From an uncultured Oscillibacter sp. (lineage in GTDB: Bacteria; Bacillota; Clostridia; Oscillospirales; Oscillospiraceae), in assembly GCA_910576845.1 (NCBI GenBank), contig CAJTJA010000005.1, forward strand, positions 1-46,673: 46,673 nucleotides of DNA, given 5' to 3'. Positions 40,204 to 46,673 of the stretch are shown here, piece by piece. The notes under the pieces are model-generated. The model had not been told where the DNA came from. It saw nothing but the letters and a program-made list of their open reading frames with translations, and did no database searches. The position numbers and the translations under genes are program-made. Position 1 is the stretch's first letter. Each line of letters begins with the position of its first letter.

Positions 40204-40679
40204 ATGCAGAACTCCTTTCTCTCCTTCAGGCCGGGGAAGCTGACAGCAGTGCGCGGCGAGCTTCTCCCATGCAAATTCACAGCTCTCTTGTGTCAGGGGT
40301 CTCAGATTTTCGAGGGTCTCCGTCGGCGGGCTCAGCAGGGCGGCCCAGCCCGCCCAGGCATAAATTGGGTGAGGAAGCAGGCGGTCCAGGCCGGGGAAGT
40401 CCGGGCCTGGAAGCGTGGCGCCCCCTTTAGGCGGATGTGTGGACGGGAGGCGGAGAACCGGGGATAGGTTTCCCTGTGCCGGCCCAGGTTGAACCGGTAT
40501 ACCCCGGTCCGGCTGGGAAGTCCTGTCGTTGGCTCCGTCCTTTTTTGACGGTGAGAATGTAGACGCCTCGTTTCGTTATGCCGCCGGAGTTGTAGAAAAA
40601 ATGCCGCGCTCTCCCCGGCTCTCTATACGGACCGTGCCCTCCGGGTTCCATGGGCAATATCGGAGAATGTCCTCCGGCC
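40204..40679. other. 476-base gap between pyrF and pyrE
   Basis: No gene recognised on either strand; frames here are proline/glycine rich and lack starts with ribosome binding sites. A 7-bp hairpin (about 40386-40410) and GC-rich sequence are present. No convincing promoter for pyrE was found. Confidence 0.45.
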
Positions 40680-41387
40680 TCATCCCAGAAATTCCTTCAC
40701 AGCCCGGCGATAGGCCGCCACGGGGTCAGGCACCTTTGTGATGGGGCGGCCTACAACGATGTAGTCGCAGCCGTTTTTCGCCGCCTGCTCCGGGGTCATC
40801 ACCCGTTTTTGGTCTCCGGCGTCCCCTCCGGCGAAACGCACGCCGGGGGTGACGGTGCAGAAGCCCTCTCCGCAGCGCTCCTTTACCAGCGCCGCCTCCA
40901 GAGGGGAACAGACCACGCCGTCCAGACCGCTGGCGGCGGCGTTTTTCGCATAGGCGAGGACCGTCTCCGCCATGGGGCTCTCAATCAGCAGCTCGTCCTT
41001 CAAGGCCGCTGCGTCGGTGCTGGTCAGCTGGGTAACAGCGATCAGAAGGGGCCTTGTGCCGTCGGGCCGGGTCAGACCCTTCAAGGCCGCCTGCATCATG
41101 GCGGAGGCCCCGGCGGCGTGGAGATTTACCATGTCGATATCCAGCCGGGAGAGAACCGCCATGGCCCGCTCCACGGTGTTGGGAATGTCATGGAGCTTCA
41201 GGTCCAGGAAAATCCTGTGCCCCCGGGCCTTGATTTCCCGAACGATGGACGGTCCCTCAGCATAATAGAGCTCCATGCCGATTTTCACGAAAGGCTTTGC
41301 CTCTCCGGCGGGAAAGTGGTCCAGAAACCTTAGGGTCTCCTCCCGGGTGGGAAAGTCCAGGGCGATAATCACGTCTTTCTTGCTCAT
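40680..41387 (-). CDS. pyrF: Orotidine 5'-phosphate decarboxylase
   Basis: A 235-residue enzyme of the short PyrF type: IIALDFP at the N-terminus, the catalytic Asp/Lys cluster in FLDLKLHDIPNTV, and VGRPIT near the C-terminus. It converts OMP to UMP. The ATG at 41387 follows aaaggac; the upstream in-frame extension lacks such a site. Confidence 0.96.
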   Translation of the reverse strand: MSKKDVIIALDFPTREETLRFLDHFPAGEAKPFVKIGMELYYAEGPSIVREIKARGHRIFLDLKLHDIPNTVERAMAVLSRLDIDMVNLHAAGASAMMQAALKGLTRPDGTRPLLIAVTQLTSTDAAALKDELLIESPMAETVLAYAKNAAASGLDGVVCSPLEAALVKERCGEGFCTVTPGVRFAGGDAGDQKRVMTPEQAAKNGCDYIVVGRPITKVPDPVAAYRRAVKEFLG

Positions 41388-41614
41388 ATGCTTCGTCCTT
41401 TCCAATTTGATTTTGTGAGTCAAAGTTCCAGAAAGCGCCGCGGAGCTTCACCATGGGCACCGTTCCTGTCAAAGCCCATCTCCGGGTCACAGGGCCAGGC
41501 ACCGGAATTCTGCTTCAGAAGGACTTGGTTAAGAAGCCCTCCGTCCTCCGCCGCCGGTTCGAAGGGGTGCGGAGCAGCCGCACGGCGCCAGGCAGAGGAG
41601 AGGCGGCAGCCGCC
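41388..41614. other. Gap between pyrD and pyrF
   Basis: About 230 bases without a recognised gene; a GC-rich inverted repeat (ggcggc/gccgcc) lies just after the pyrD stop. It is likely transcribed as part of the pyr mRNA. Confidence 0.4.
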
Positions 41615-42547
41615 TCACCGGCGCGGTCTCTTTTCATCATGGGCCGCGCCGGTGAGATCAGAGATTCTGTCCGCGCCCAGCCGCTCACATACAGCAGGCA
41701 GGCTTTCGATGATCTTCTTGCAGGCCCAGGGGTCCCGCAGGTTTGCGGCACCTACTTCCACGGCGGAGGCTCCCGCCAGCATCATTTCTGCCGCCGTCTC
41801 GGCGCTGTCTACACCTCCGCAGCCGATGATGGGCAGCTTAACCGCCTCGTAAACGTCCCACACCATCCGCACCGCCACAGGGAATACAGACGGGCCGGAG
41901 AGGCCGCCGGTGCGGTTAGCCAGGAGGGGACGCTTCGCATTCAGGTCGATGCGCATGCCCAGCAGGGTGTTAATCAGGCACAGGCCGTCGGCTCCTTCCG
42001 CCTCACAGGCCCGAGCAATCTCCGAAATATCGGTCACGTTGGGACTGAGCTTCAGGAAGACAGGCTTTTCTGTGACTGCTCGGACGGCCCTGGTCACCGC
42101 GGCGGCGCTCCGGGGGTCGGAGCCGAAGTTTTTCCCTCCGGCATGAACATTTGGGCAGGAGATGTTGACCTCCAGAATTTGGACCTGCTTCGCTTCGTTG
42201 AGCCGGGCGCTGCTTTCCGCGTACTCCTCCAGGGAGAAACCGCAGACGTTGGCGATGACAGGGCCGTGAAAGAGCCTGGCAATGTTGGGAACCTCCTCAT
42301 GGAGGACTGCGTCCATGCCGGGATTCTGGAGGCCCACGGCGTTCAGCATGCCGGAGGCAGTTTCAGCGATGCGGGGCTGGGGGTTGCCCGGGCGGGGCTG
42401 GGCGGTGGTGCCCTTCCAGGAAAAGGAGCCCAGAATGTCCAGGTCATAGAGCTCCGCAAACTCCCGCCCGTAGCCGAAGGTTCCCGAGGCGGGAATGATG
42501 GGGTTTTTCAATGTAACCCCAGCCAGAGTGACGGACAGGTCTACCAT
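41615..42547 (-). CDS. pyrD: Dihydroorotate dehydrogenase B, catalytic (FMN) subunit
   Basis: A 310-residue class 1B enzyme. FMN-site and substrate residues are visible in PASGTFGYG, AVGLQNPG and NISCPNVHAGG (catalytic Cys), and GCGGVDS near the C-terminus. It oxidises dihydroorotate to orotate and passes electrons to PyrK and NAD. The start overlaps the pyrK stop by 7 bases. Confidence 0.96.
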   Translation of the reverse strand: MVDLSVTLAGVTLKNPIIPASGTFGYGREFAELYDLDILGSFSWKGTTAQPRPGNPQPRIAETASGMLNAVGLQNPGMDAVLHEEVPNIARLFHGPVIANVCGFSLEEYAESSARLNEAKQVQILEVNISCPNVHAGGKNFGSDPRSAAAVTRAVRAVTEKPVFLKLSPNVTDISEIARACEAEGADGLCLINTLLGMRIDLNAKRPLLANRTGGLSGPSVFPVAVRMVWDVYEAVKLPIIGCGGVDSAETAAEMMLAGASAVEVGAANLRDPWACKKIIESLPAVCERLGADRISDLTGAAHDEKRPRR

Positions 42548-43278
42548 AAAATGTCCTCCTTTTGGAATATGGGTCCATCCTTACACACCCGGCAGAGGCC
42601 CTTTTTCGTCTGAATTGTGCAGCCCACGCAGGCTCCGAAGCCGCAGGCCATCCGGGCCTCGAAGCTGAACTGCCCTCTGGTAATCTGAGGCAAGCCGTGG
42701 ACGGCTCTCAGCATGGCAGCGGGACCGCAGGCGCAGACATAGGCGCAGCCCTGGATACCCCGCAGCACGTCCGTGACAAAGCCCTTCGCTCCCAGGCTTC
42801 CGTCCTCCGTGACGGTCCGGACATCCAGGCCCAGAGCGGCGAATTTCTCCAGGTAAAAAGCGTCTTCCTTTGAGCGGAAGCCCAGCACCGCCGTGGACCG
42901 GCAGCCTTGCTCTGCCATGCGTGTTGCAAGGCCGTACAGCGGCGCGATTCCGATGCCGCCGCCTACCAGGACCGTGTGTTCGTCCGTTTTGGAGATGTCA
43001 AATCCGTTTCCCAGGCCTGTCAGCATGTCGAGTTTCTCCCCCGCAGACAGATGGACCAGCCGGCGGGTTCCCTCTCCGGCCTCCTTCACCAAGAGAATCA
43101 GGCGGTGCTTGTCCCAATCACAGACGGAGATGGGGCGGCGCAGGTATTTTCCCGGCAGGGCAATGTTGACAAACTGTCCCGGCGCGGTGACGGCGGAGGT
43201 ATCCCCCGCAAGGATCAGCTCCCAAACGTCTCCAGCTAATTGTTGGGTGCGTTCCAAGGTAAATACAGATTTTTTCAT
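42541..43278 (-). CDS. pyrK: Dihydroorotate dehydrogenase B, electron transfer subunit
   Basis: A 245-residue protein with the FAD-binding domain (RRPISVCD), the NAD-binding VGGGIGIAPLYGLA, and a C-terminal 2Fe-2S site with Cys in CGFGACVGC and CRVC. It lets PyrD use NAD. The ATG at 43278 overlaps the pyrC stop (ATGA). Confidence 0.96.
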   Translation of the reverse strand: MKKSVFTLERTQQLAGDVWELILAGDTSAVTAPGQFVNIALPGKYLRRPISVCDWDKHRLILLVKEAGEGTRRLVHLSAGEKLDMLTGLGNGFDISKTDEHTVLVGGGIGIAPLYGLATRMAEQGCRSTAVLGFRSKEDAFYLEKFAALGLDVRTVTEDGSLGAKGFVTDVLRGIQGCAYVCACGPAAMLRAVHGLPQITRGQFSFEARMACGFGACVGCTIQTKKGLCRVCKDGPIFQKEDILW

Positions 43279-44612
43279 GCTCTCCCTCCTTCCGGACAAT
43301 CAAAGCCCTGAATAATTCCGATAGTCCCGGAAGAACTGGGCTCCAGCCTCTCCGGGAAAGCGATTTTCCCGCCCACCAGCGTCATACAGACGGCGGCGTC
43401 CACGTGCCGCCCGGCGAAGGGCGTGGCCCGTCCCAGGGAGCGGAAGGTCCTGGGGTCCACCACACCGCTGTGGTCCAGGGACAGGACTGTCAGGTCGGCG
43501 GGCTGGCCTGCCTCAATGTGTCCCCCCGGCAGGCGAAAAATCCGGCGGGGATTCACGCACAGAGCGTTCAAAATGATTTCCAAAGGAATATTCCCGGGTT
43601 TCACAAGCTCCGTGTACAGCACGGGAAAGGCGCACTCCAGGCCTACCACGCCATTGAGGCTTCCCCGGAGGCCCTGGGCCTTCTCCTCTGCCGAGTGGGG
43701 GGCGTGATCCGTTGCGATGCAGTCTATCGTTCCGTCCAGCAGGCCTGCTACCAACGCGTCCCGGTCTGCGGCGGAGCGTATGGGGGGATTCATCTTAAAC
43801 CGCCCATCGTCCTGCAGCTCTTCGTCGCAAAGAACAAGGTAATGAGGACCGGTTTCGCAGGTGACGGGGAGACCCTCCGCTTTGGCGGAGCGGACCAGAG
43901 CTACGCTTTCTTTAGTGGAAATATGGCAGATATGGTAGCGGCAGCCCGTCTCACGGACCAGTTGAATGTCCCGCTCTACCTGTTTCCACTCGCTGGCGGG
44001 GTTGTTGCCGGGAAGGCCGTGCCTTCTGGCGAATTCTCCGTCGTGGACACACCAGCCCTTGGACAGCAGAGACTCGTCCTCGCAGTGAGCCACGATGGGC
44101 CGGTCCAGTTCCCTTGCCAGCAGCATGGCCCGCCGCATCATTTCCTGGGACTGGACGCCCCGGCCGTCATCGGAGAAGCCGGGAACGTAAGGAGCAAGGG
44201 CGGCTAAATCTGCCAGCTCCTCCCCTTTTTCTCCCTGGCTAATGGCCCCGTAAGGGTGGACGTGGACCCGGGCATCCCGCCCAATGATATCAAGTTCCGG
44301 CTGAAGGCATTCCAGGCTGTCGGGAACCGGATTCAGGTTCGGCATGGCACACAGGCTGGTGTAGCCTCCTGCCGCCGCCGCTGCTGTGCCGGAGGCCACG
44401 GTTTCCTTATAAGAAAAACCAGGCTGTCGAAGATGAACGTGAACATCAACGAAACCTGGAACTACCAAAGCGTTATGCAGTTCAATGACGGAAGCGCCGC
44501 CTCTGGGAAGATTGGGGGAAACGGAAACAATACGCCCCTCGGAAACGGCAACATCCAGAGGCTGAAAGCCTCCGTTGAGAAAGACAGCTCCTCCGGTCAG
44601 CAGCAGATGCAT
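43275..44612 (-). CDS. pyrC: Dihydroorotase
   Basis: A 445-residue class I dihydroorotase. Metal ligands appear in VDVHVHLRQPG, HCEDESLL, HICHISTKESV and TDHAPHS. It cyclises carbamoyl aspartate to dihydroorotate. The ATG at 44612 follows gagaggag and is only about 27 bases after the predicted transcript start; a much longer in-frame reading upstream runs through the promoter and is rejected. It is the first gene of the pyr operon. Confidence 0.96.
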   Translation of the reverse strand: MHLLLTGGAVFLNGGFQPLDVAVSEGRIVSVSPNLPRGGASVIELHNALVVPGFVDVHVHLRQPGFSYKETVASGTAAAAAGGYTSLCAMPNLNPVPDSLECLQPELDIIGRDARVHVHPYGAISQGEKGEELADLAALAPYVPGFSDDGRGVQSQEMMRRAMLLARELDRPIVAHCEDESLLSKGWCVHDGEFARRHGLPGNNPASEWKQVERDIQLVRETGCRYHICHISTKESVALVRSAKAEGLPVTCETGPHYLVLCDEELQDDGRFKMNPPIRSAADRDALVAGLLDGTIDCIATDHAPHSAEEKAQGLRGSLNGVVGLECAFPVLYTELVKPGNIPLEIILNALCVNPRRIFRLPGGHIEAGQPADLTVLSLDHSGVVDPRTFRSLGRATPFAGRHVDAAVCMTLVGGKIAFPERLEPSSSGTIGIIQGFDCPEGGRA

Positions 44613-44645
44613 AGATGTTCTCCTCTCGGATTTTTTCGAAAAGAT

Positions 44646-44674
44646 ATGATACCGGAAAACAGAGGGTTTGTCAA
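44646..44674 (-). promoter_or_regulatory. Promoter of the pyr operon
   Basis: On minus, TTGACA (44674-44669), 17 bases, TATCAT (44651-44646). The start is predicted near 44639, giving a leader of about 27 bases, too short for a PyrR-type attenuator. Confidence 0.88.
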
Positions 44675-44701
44675 CCAGCCTTGAGAAAAAGAAATGTCCT
44701 A

Positions 44702-44789
44702 CATTGCGGGAGCGCAAGGAAAGAGCGGATACAGAAGTGTTCCCTTGCCGCTGCGTCCGGACGCGGGAAGCTGGAATGCTCCCGCAGTG
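44702..44789. ncRNA. Candidate structured RNA or element with three-way junction
   Basis: An outer stem of 12 bp (44702-44713 with 44778-44789, one G-T) encloses a first arm (44714-44721 with 44740-44748, one bulge) and a second arm (44753-44756 with 44761-44764, CCGG loop). It lies upstream of the pyr promoter and is not in that transcript. No promoter for it is evident on either strand. Confidence 0.4.
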
Positions 44790-44999
44790 CTGCTGTGCCA
44801 AAAGAATGGATTTAAAGCTCTTGCAGGCGCGCCGGAAAAATGGGAAATGCAATTGCGCATGAAAATCATCTTTACCTAAAAAATGGCTGCAAGCAAATGG
44901 TTTTCAGCTTGTTGGAGGAGTCTGCGCAAAAGCGGGGTCCCGCTTTAGATATCAGGACAAGCGGTTTTGAGAAGGGTGTGTCAATCTGATAGGGGAGCG
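44790..44999. other. Intergenic stretch without genes
   Basis: Nothing recognisable: no open frame with ribosome binding site and protein-like content, and no clear repeat. Confidence 0.45.
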
Positions 45000-45032
45000 A
45001 AAAAAACCCCCGCCCCGGGACAGGGGAGGGGG
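45000..45032 (-). terminator. Terminator of the small membrane protein gene
   Basis: On minus, a C-rich arm and its G-rich partner pair (45028-45032 with 45007-45011, and 45023-45026 with 45013-45016, one mismatch between), followed by six or more T. It begins 6 bases after the stop. Confidence 0.88.
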
Positions 45033-45038
45033 AGCCGC

Positions 45039-45224
45039 TTATTTGTAAAGTTCCTCGTCGGCATAGTCGTCGTATTCGGAGCTGAATTTTTTCCCCAAGC
45101 GCTTCTTCATGCCACAATAACCGACGCTGATATCGTGCCATCCGCCAATCAGCAGACAGACAAAGGCGGCGAAGGCCAGGCTGGCGCCGATAATCTTCAT
45201 GACCATGCTTGCGGTTTTGCTCAT
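45039..45224 (-). CDS. Small membrane protein, 61 residues
   Basis: It has one hydrophobic segment (about 10-30, IIGASLAFAAFVCLLIGGW) followed by a charged, acidic C-terminal tail (FSSEYDDYADEELYK). A good ribosome binding site (taggagg), a near-consensus promoter and a strong terminator bracket it, so it is a real, singly transcribed gene. No family recognised; likely inserted in the cell membrane. Confidence 0.8.
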   Translation of the reverse strand: MSKTASMVMKIIGASLAFAAFVCLLIGGWHDISVGYCGMKKRLGKKFSSEYDDYADEELYK

Positions 45225-45258
45225 AACGGCTTCCTCCTAATTTTTTAAAATTGATAAT

Positions 45259-45287
45259 ATCATACACTATCTCTGCTGCTTTTACAA
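45259..45287 (-). promoter_or_regulatory. Promoter of the small membrane protein gene
   Basis: On minus, TTGTAA (45287-45282), 17 bases, TATGAT (45264-45259), about 35 bases before the start. Confidence 0.8.
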
Positions 45288-45360
45288 GGGGGATTTTTGC
45301 GTGTCCCTTTTGAAAAAAGTGTTGCCGAGGTATCACTTTGGCAGTTTCTACAAAACCAGG

Positions 45361-45389
45361 TTGATGCAATAATGACTGTGTGTTATAAT
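45361..45389 (+). promoter_or_regulatory. Promoter ahead of the DUF6273 region
   Basis: TTGATG (45361-45366), 17 bases, TATAAT (45384-45389), a consensus -10. It faces the short peptide at 45423 and the DUF6273 gene. Confidence 0.78.
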
Positions 45390-45422
45390 CAGCTCAACAA
45401 ATCGGAAGTTATGGAGGGAGGT

Positions 45423-45575
45423 ATGGAAAAACTTTCTGCATTGTTAATGACAGTTGCCATTGTCTGTGCTTTATTTTCAGATAAGTCCCTTTTCTCTTTT
45501 CGGTGGATAGTTTTGCCCACCGGCAATTTTACCGATGCCAGTTTGAAGTTGAATATTGGCTTTGATATAATTTAA
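45423..45575 (+). CDS. Possible short leader-like peptide or gene remnant, 50 residues
   Basis: It starts MEKLSALLMTVAIVCALFS, which looks like a signal or membrane segment, behind ggagggagg; an in-frame ATG at 45411 is an alternative. The rest has no recognisable domain and the frame ends early, as if a longer gene had been cut. It lies between a strong promoter and the DUF6273 gene. It could be a real small membrane protein or a decayed gene. Confidence 0.35.
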   Translation: MEKLSALLMTVAIVCALFSDKSLFSFRWIVLPTGNFTDASLKLNIGFDII

Positions 45576-45608
45576 TTCCAAAAATCAGAATTTGGAGAAA
45601 AAGAAGCT

Positions 45609-46217
45609 ATGAATAAAATGACTATCATAATGGGTGAATATCCGCAAACTTGTGAGCTGAAAAAAGAGCCGGTTGAATGGATTGTTTTGAAAAAAGAACA
45701 GCAGCGCTGTCTCTGTATCAGCAAGTATTTGTTGGACTGTAAACCCTATCACGATTCTTCAAAAAATGTAACATGGCAGGACTGCACTTTAAGACATTGG
45801 CTGAATCATGATTTTCTAATGCTGGCTTTTTCAGTTGAAGAGCGCGAAAAAATTCTTCTTTCTACCGTAGAAAACCCAGCCGGAAATACCCGGGATTATA
45901 TTTTTTTGTTAAGCACCGACGAAGTAGAAGCATTATTTGATGATGAAACGGAAGATTATGCTGATTATGAAGAGCGCGGGGCAATCACAACTGCTTATGC
46001 ACGATCACAGGGAGCATGGTTTCTTGATGAGAATTGCGAAGAAGAGAATAAGGGCACTTGGTGGCTGCGATATTATGGAGACTTTCGGGACAAGGAAGAG
46101 GGGAAATACGACTTTATAAGCTGTGTTAATTTTGATGGATACATCGAACGGGCGGCGCAAGGTGTAGAAGAAACGGACAGCTGCATTCGTCCCGCATTCT
46201 GGTTAAGAACAGATTGA
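45609..46217 (+). CDS. DUF6273 domain protein
   Basis: A 202-residue protein. The family's pattern is clear: PVEWIVLKKEQQRCLCISKYLLDCKPYH, then WQDCTLRHWLN, and a C-terminal SCIRPAFWLRTD that matches the lectin-like/FGE-related fold ending xRPAxWL. Function unknown. Codons are more AT-rich than in the rest of the window, which hints at separate acquisition. The ATG follows ttggagaaaaag. Confidence 0.82.
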   Translation: MNKMTIIMGEYPQTCELKKEPVEWIVLKKEQQRCLCISKYLLDCKPYHDSSKNVTWQDCTLRHWLNHDFLMLAFSVEEREKILLSTVENPAGNTRDYIFLLSTDEVEALFDDETEDYADYEERGAITTAYARSQGAWFLDENCEEENKGTWWLRYYGDFRDKEEGKYDFISCVNFDGYIERAAQGVEETDSCIRPAFWLRTD

Positions 46218-46340
46218 GCAATTCCAGATTATCTGGTGCTGTCCAGGATGGACGGCTGCCTGTTTCGTCATTTCGCTGGCTGAAAAAGTTTGCAGGCATT
46301 CAGCAACACGAATGAGAAAAGGGATTCAGATAAAATAGAT

Positions 46341-46445
46341 ATGGCAGTAAAAGGGGATAAAAAGGTTAAAAAAGTGATTGTCGTATTCAGCGCGGGAGTA
46401 TTATTCGTTTGCACGATTGCTATGATTGCAAGTATCTTATCGTGA
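46341..46445 (+). CDS. Possible 34-residue membrane peptide
   Basis: The frame reads a lysine-rich start (MAVKGDKKVKK) then one hydrophobic stretch (VIVVFSAGVLFVCTIAMIA). That is what a small single-pass membrane protein looks like, but the ribosome binding site is poor and no homologue is known to me. Confidence 0.3.
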   Translation: MAVKGDKKVKKVIVVFSAGVLFVCTIAMIASILS

Positions 46446-46473
46446 ATATCCAAATCGAAAAATTTTTATTTAT

Positions 46474-46520
46474 CGAGCAGTTACATGTCTGTATAGGGTA
46501 ACTGCTCGCTTTAAATATTT
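46474..46520 (+). terminator. Hairpin with T-rich tail
   Basis: A perfect 11-bp stem (46474-46484 with 46498-46508) around a 13-base loop, followed by ctttaaatatttt. It could end the transcript of the preceding short frame. Confidence 0.55.
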
Positions 46521-46673
46521 TGACGAATCATTTTGTCAAACGGTGCTGAGCAACACCCATCTGAAAAGGGATTTTTGCGCCCTGTTGTCTGCGGCTGAAA
46601 GTTGGGAGAGATGACAGGGTGGACAGTTCCTCTGACTGCGCGGACTGTGGCCAGAGTATTTGATTAAAATATG
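46521..46673. other. End of window, no gene recognised
   Basis: No frame with a ribosome binding site and protein-like sequence can be supported here, and no gene start is visible before the edge. Confidence 0.4.

Noticed and set aside
40427..40657. 76-residue minus-strand frame between pyrF and pyrE
   Set aside because: It is Pro/Gly rich, without a ribosome binding site or recognisable domain.
43404..44207. Long plus-strand frame opposite pyrC
   Set aside because: Low-complexity shadow of a well-conserved gene; no start signals.
44612..44680. PyrR-type attenuator or riboswitch before pyrC
   Set aside because: The leader is only about 27 bases and contains no terminator/anti-terminator pair.
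44613..44852. 80 extra N-terminal residues for PyrC
   Set aside because: They would be encoded upstream of the promoter's -10 box; the family starts at the ATG at 44612.
46426..46614. 62-residue plus-strand frame at the end of the window
   Set aside because: It runs through a perfect hairpin with a T-rich tail and has no ribosome binding site.

Overview
The window looks like a piece of chromosome from a GC-rich gut Clostridia, most likely an Oscillospiraceae relative of Flavonifractor, Lawsonibacter or Intestinimonas. This is inferred from the protein families present (DUF6809, DUF6449, DUF6273, DUF1836, a MobL/MobP3-type relaxase, a PurO-type IMP cyclohydrolase) and from Firmicutes-style promoters and ribosome binding sites; no database search was possible.

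Region 1 (1-6146) is the right-hand part of an integrated mobilizable element. It holds the end of a replication-initiator-like HTH gene, a small ribbon-helix-helix mobilization protein, a relaxase with C-terminal Sel1 repeats, a DUF6809 protein and two tandem tyrosine recombinases. It abuts the 3' end of a tRNA-Val(GAC) gene, which is the likely attachment site. The left end lies outside the window.

Region 2 (6147-23100) is core chromosome: a FabG-like reductase, a four-gene GntR-ABC transporter-amidase operon on the minus strand behind an operator array, rpsO and pnp (with a long leader hairpin before pnp), a large SLH-anchored surface protein, mnmE, and a DUF1836-DegV-prmA run.

Region 3 (23440-34400, minus strand) contains two unusual clusters. 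One is an HscC-like Hsp70 translationally coupled to a membrane-anchored J-domain protein whose HPD is HPE. The other is a three-gene cluster: a 1596-residue protein joining an HD hydrolase domain, a long helical-repeat region, an NMN/pantetheine-phosphate adenylyltransferase-like domain, an acetyltransferase-like stretch and a phosphoribosyltransferase-like domain; then an LDH-fold protein that has lost a catalytic Asp; then a flavodoxin-fold protein with four clustered Cys. All three look built around nucleotides or dinucleotide cofactors, and this cluster is my best candidate for an undescribed system.

Region 4 (34540-44680) has a metallo-beta-lactamase-fold protein and a DHFR/RibD-fold reductase on plus. 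On minus are a PurO-type IMP cyclohydrolase, a lipoprotein, a YgjP-type metalloprotease, and a complete post-carbamoyl-phosphate pyrimidine operon, pyrC-K-D-F-E-B-I, from one strong promoter with a very short leader. Between them the genes take carbamoyl phosphate and aspartate to UMP.

Region 5 (44680-46673) is largely non-coding and more AT-rich towards the end. It has a structured three-way-junction-like sequence, a small membrane protein with its own promoter and terminator, a DUF6273 protein and possible very short membrane peptides.
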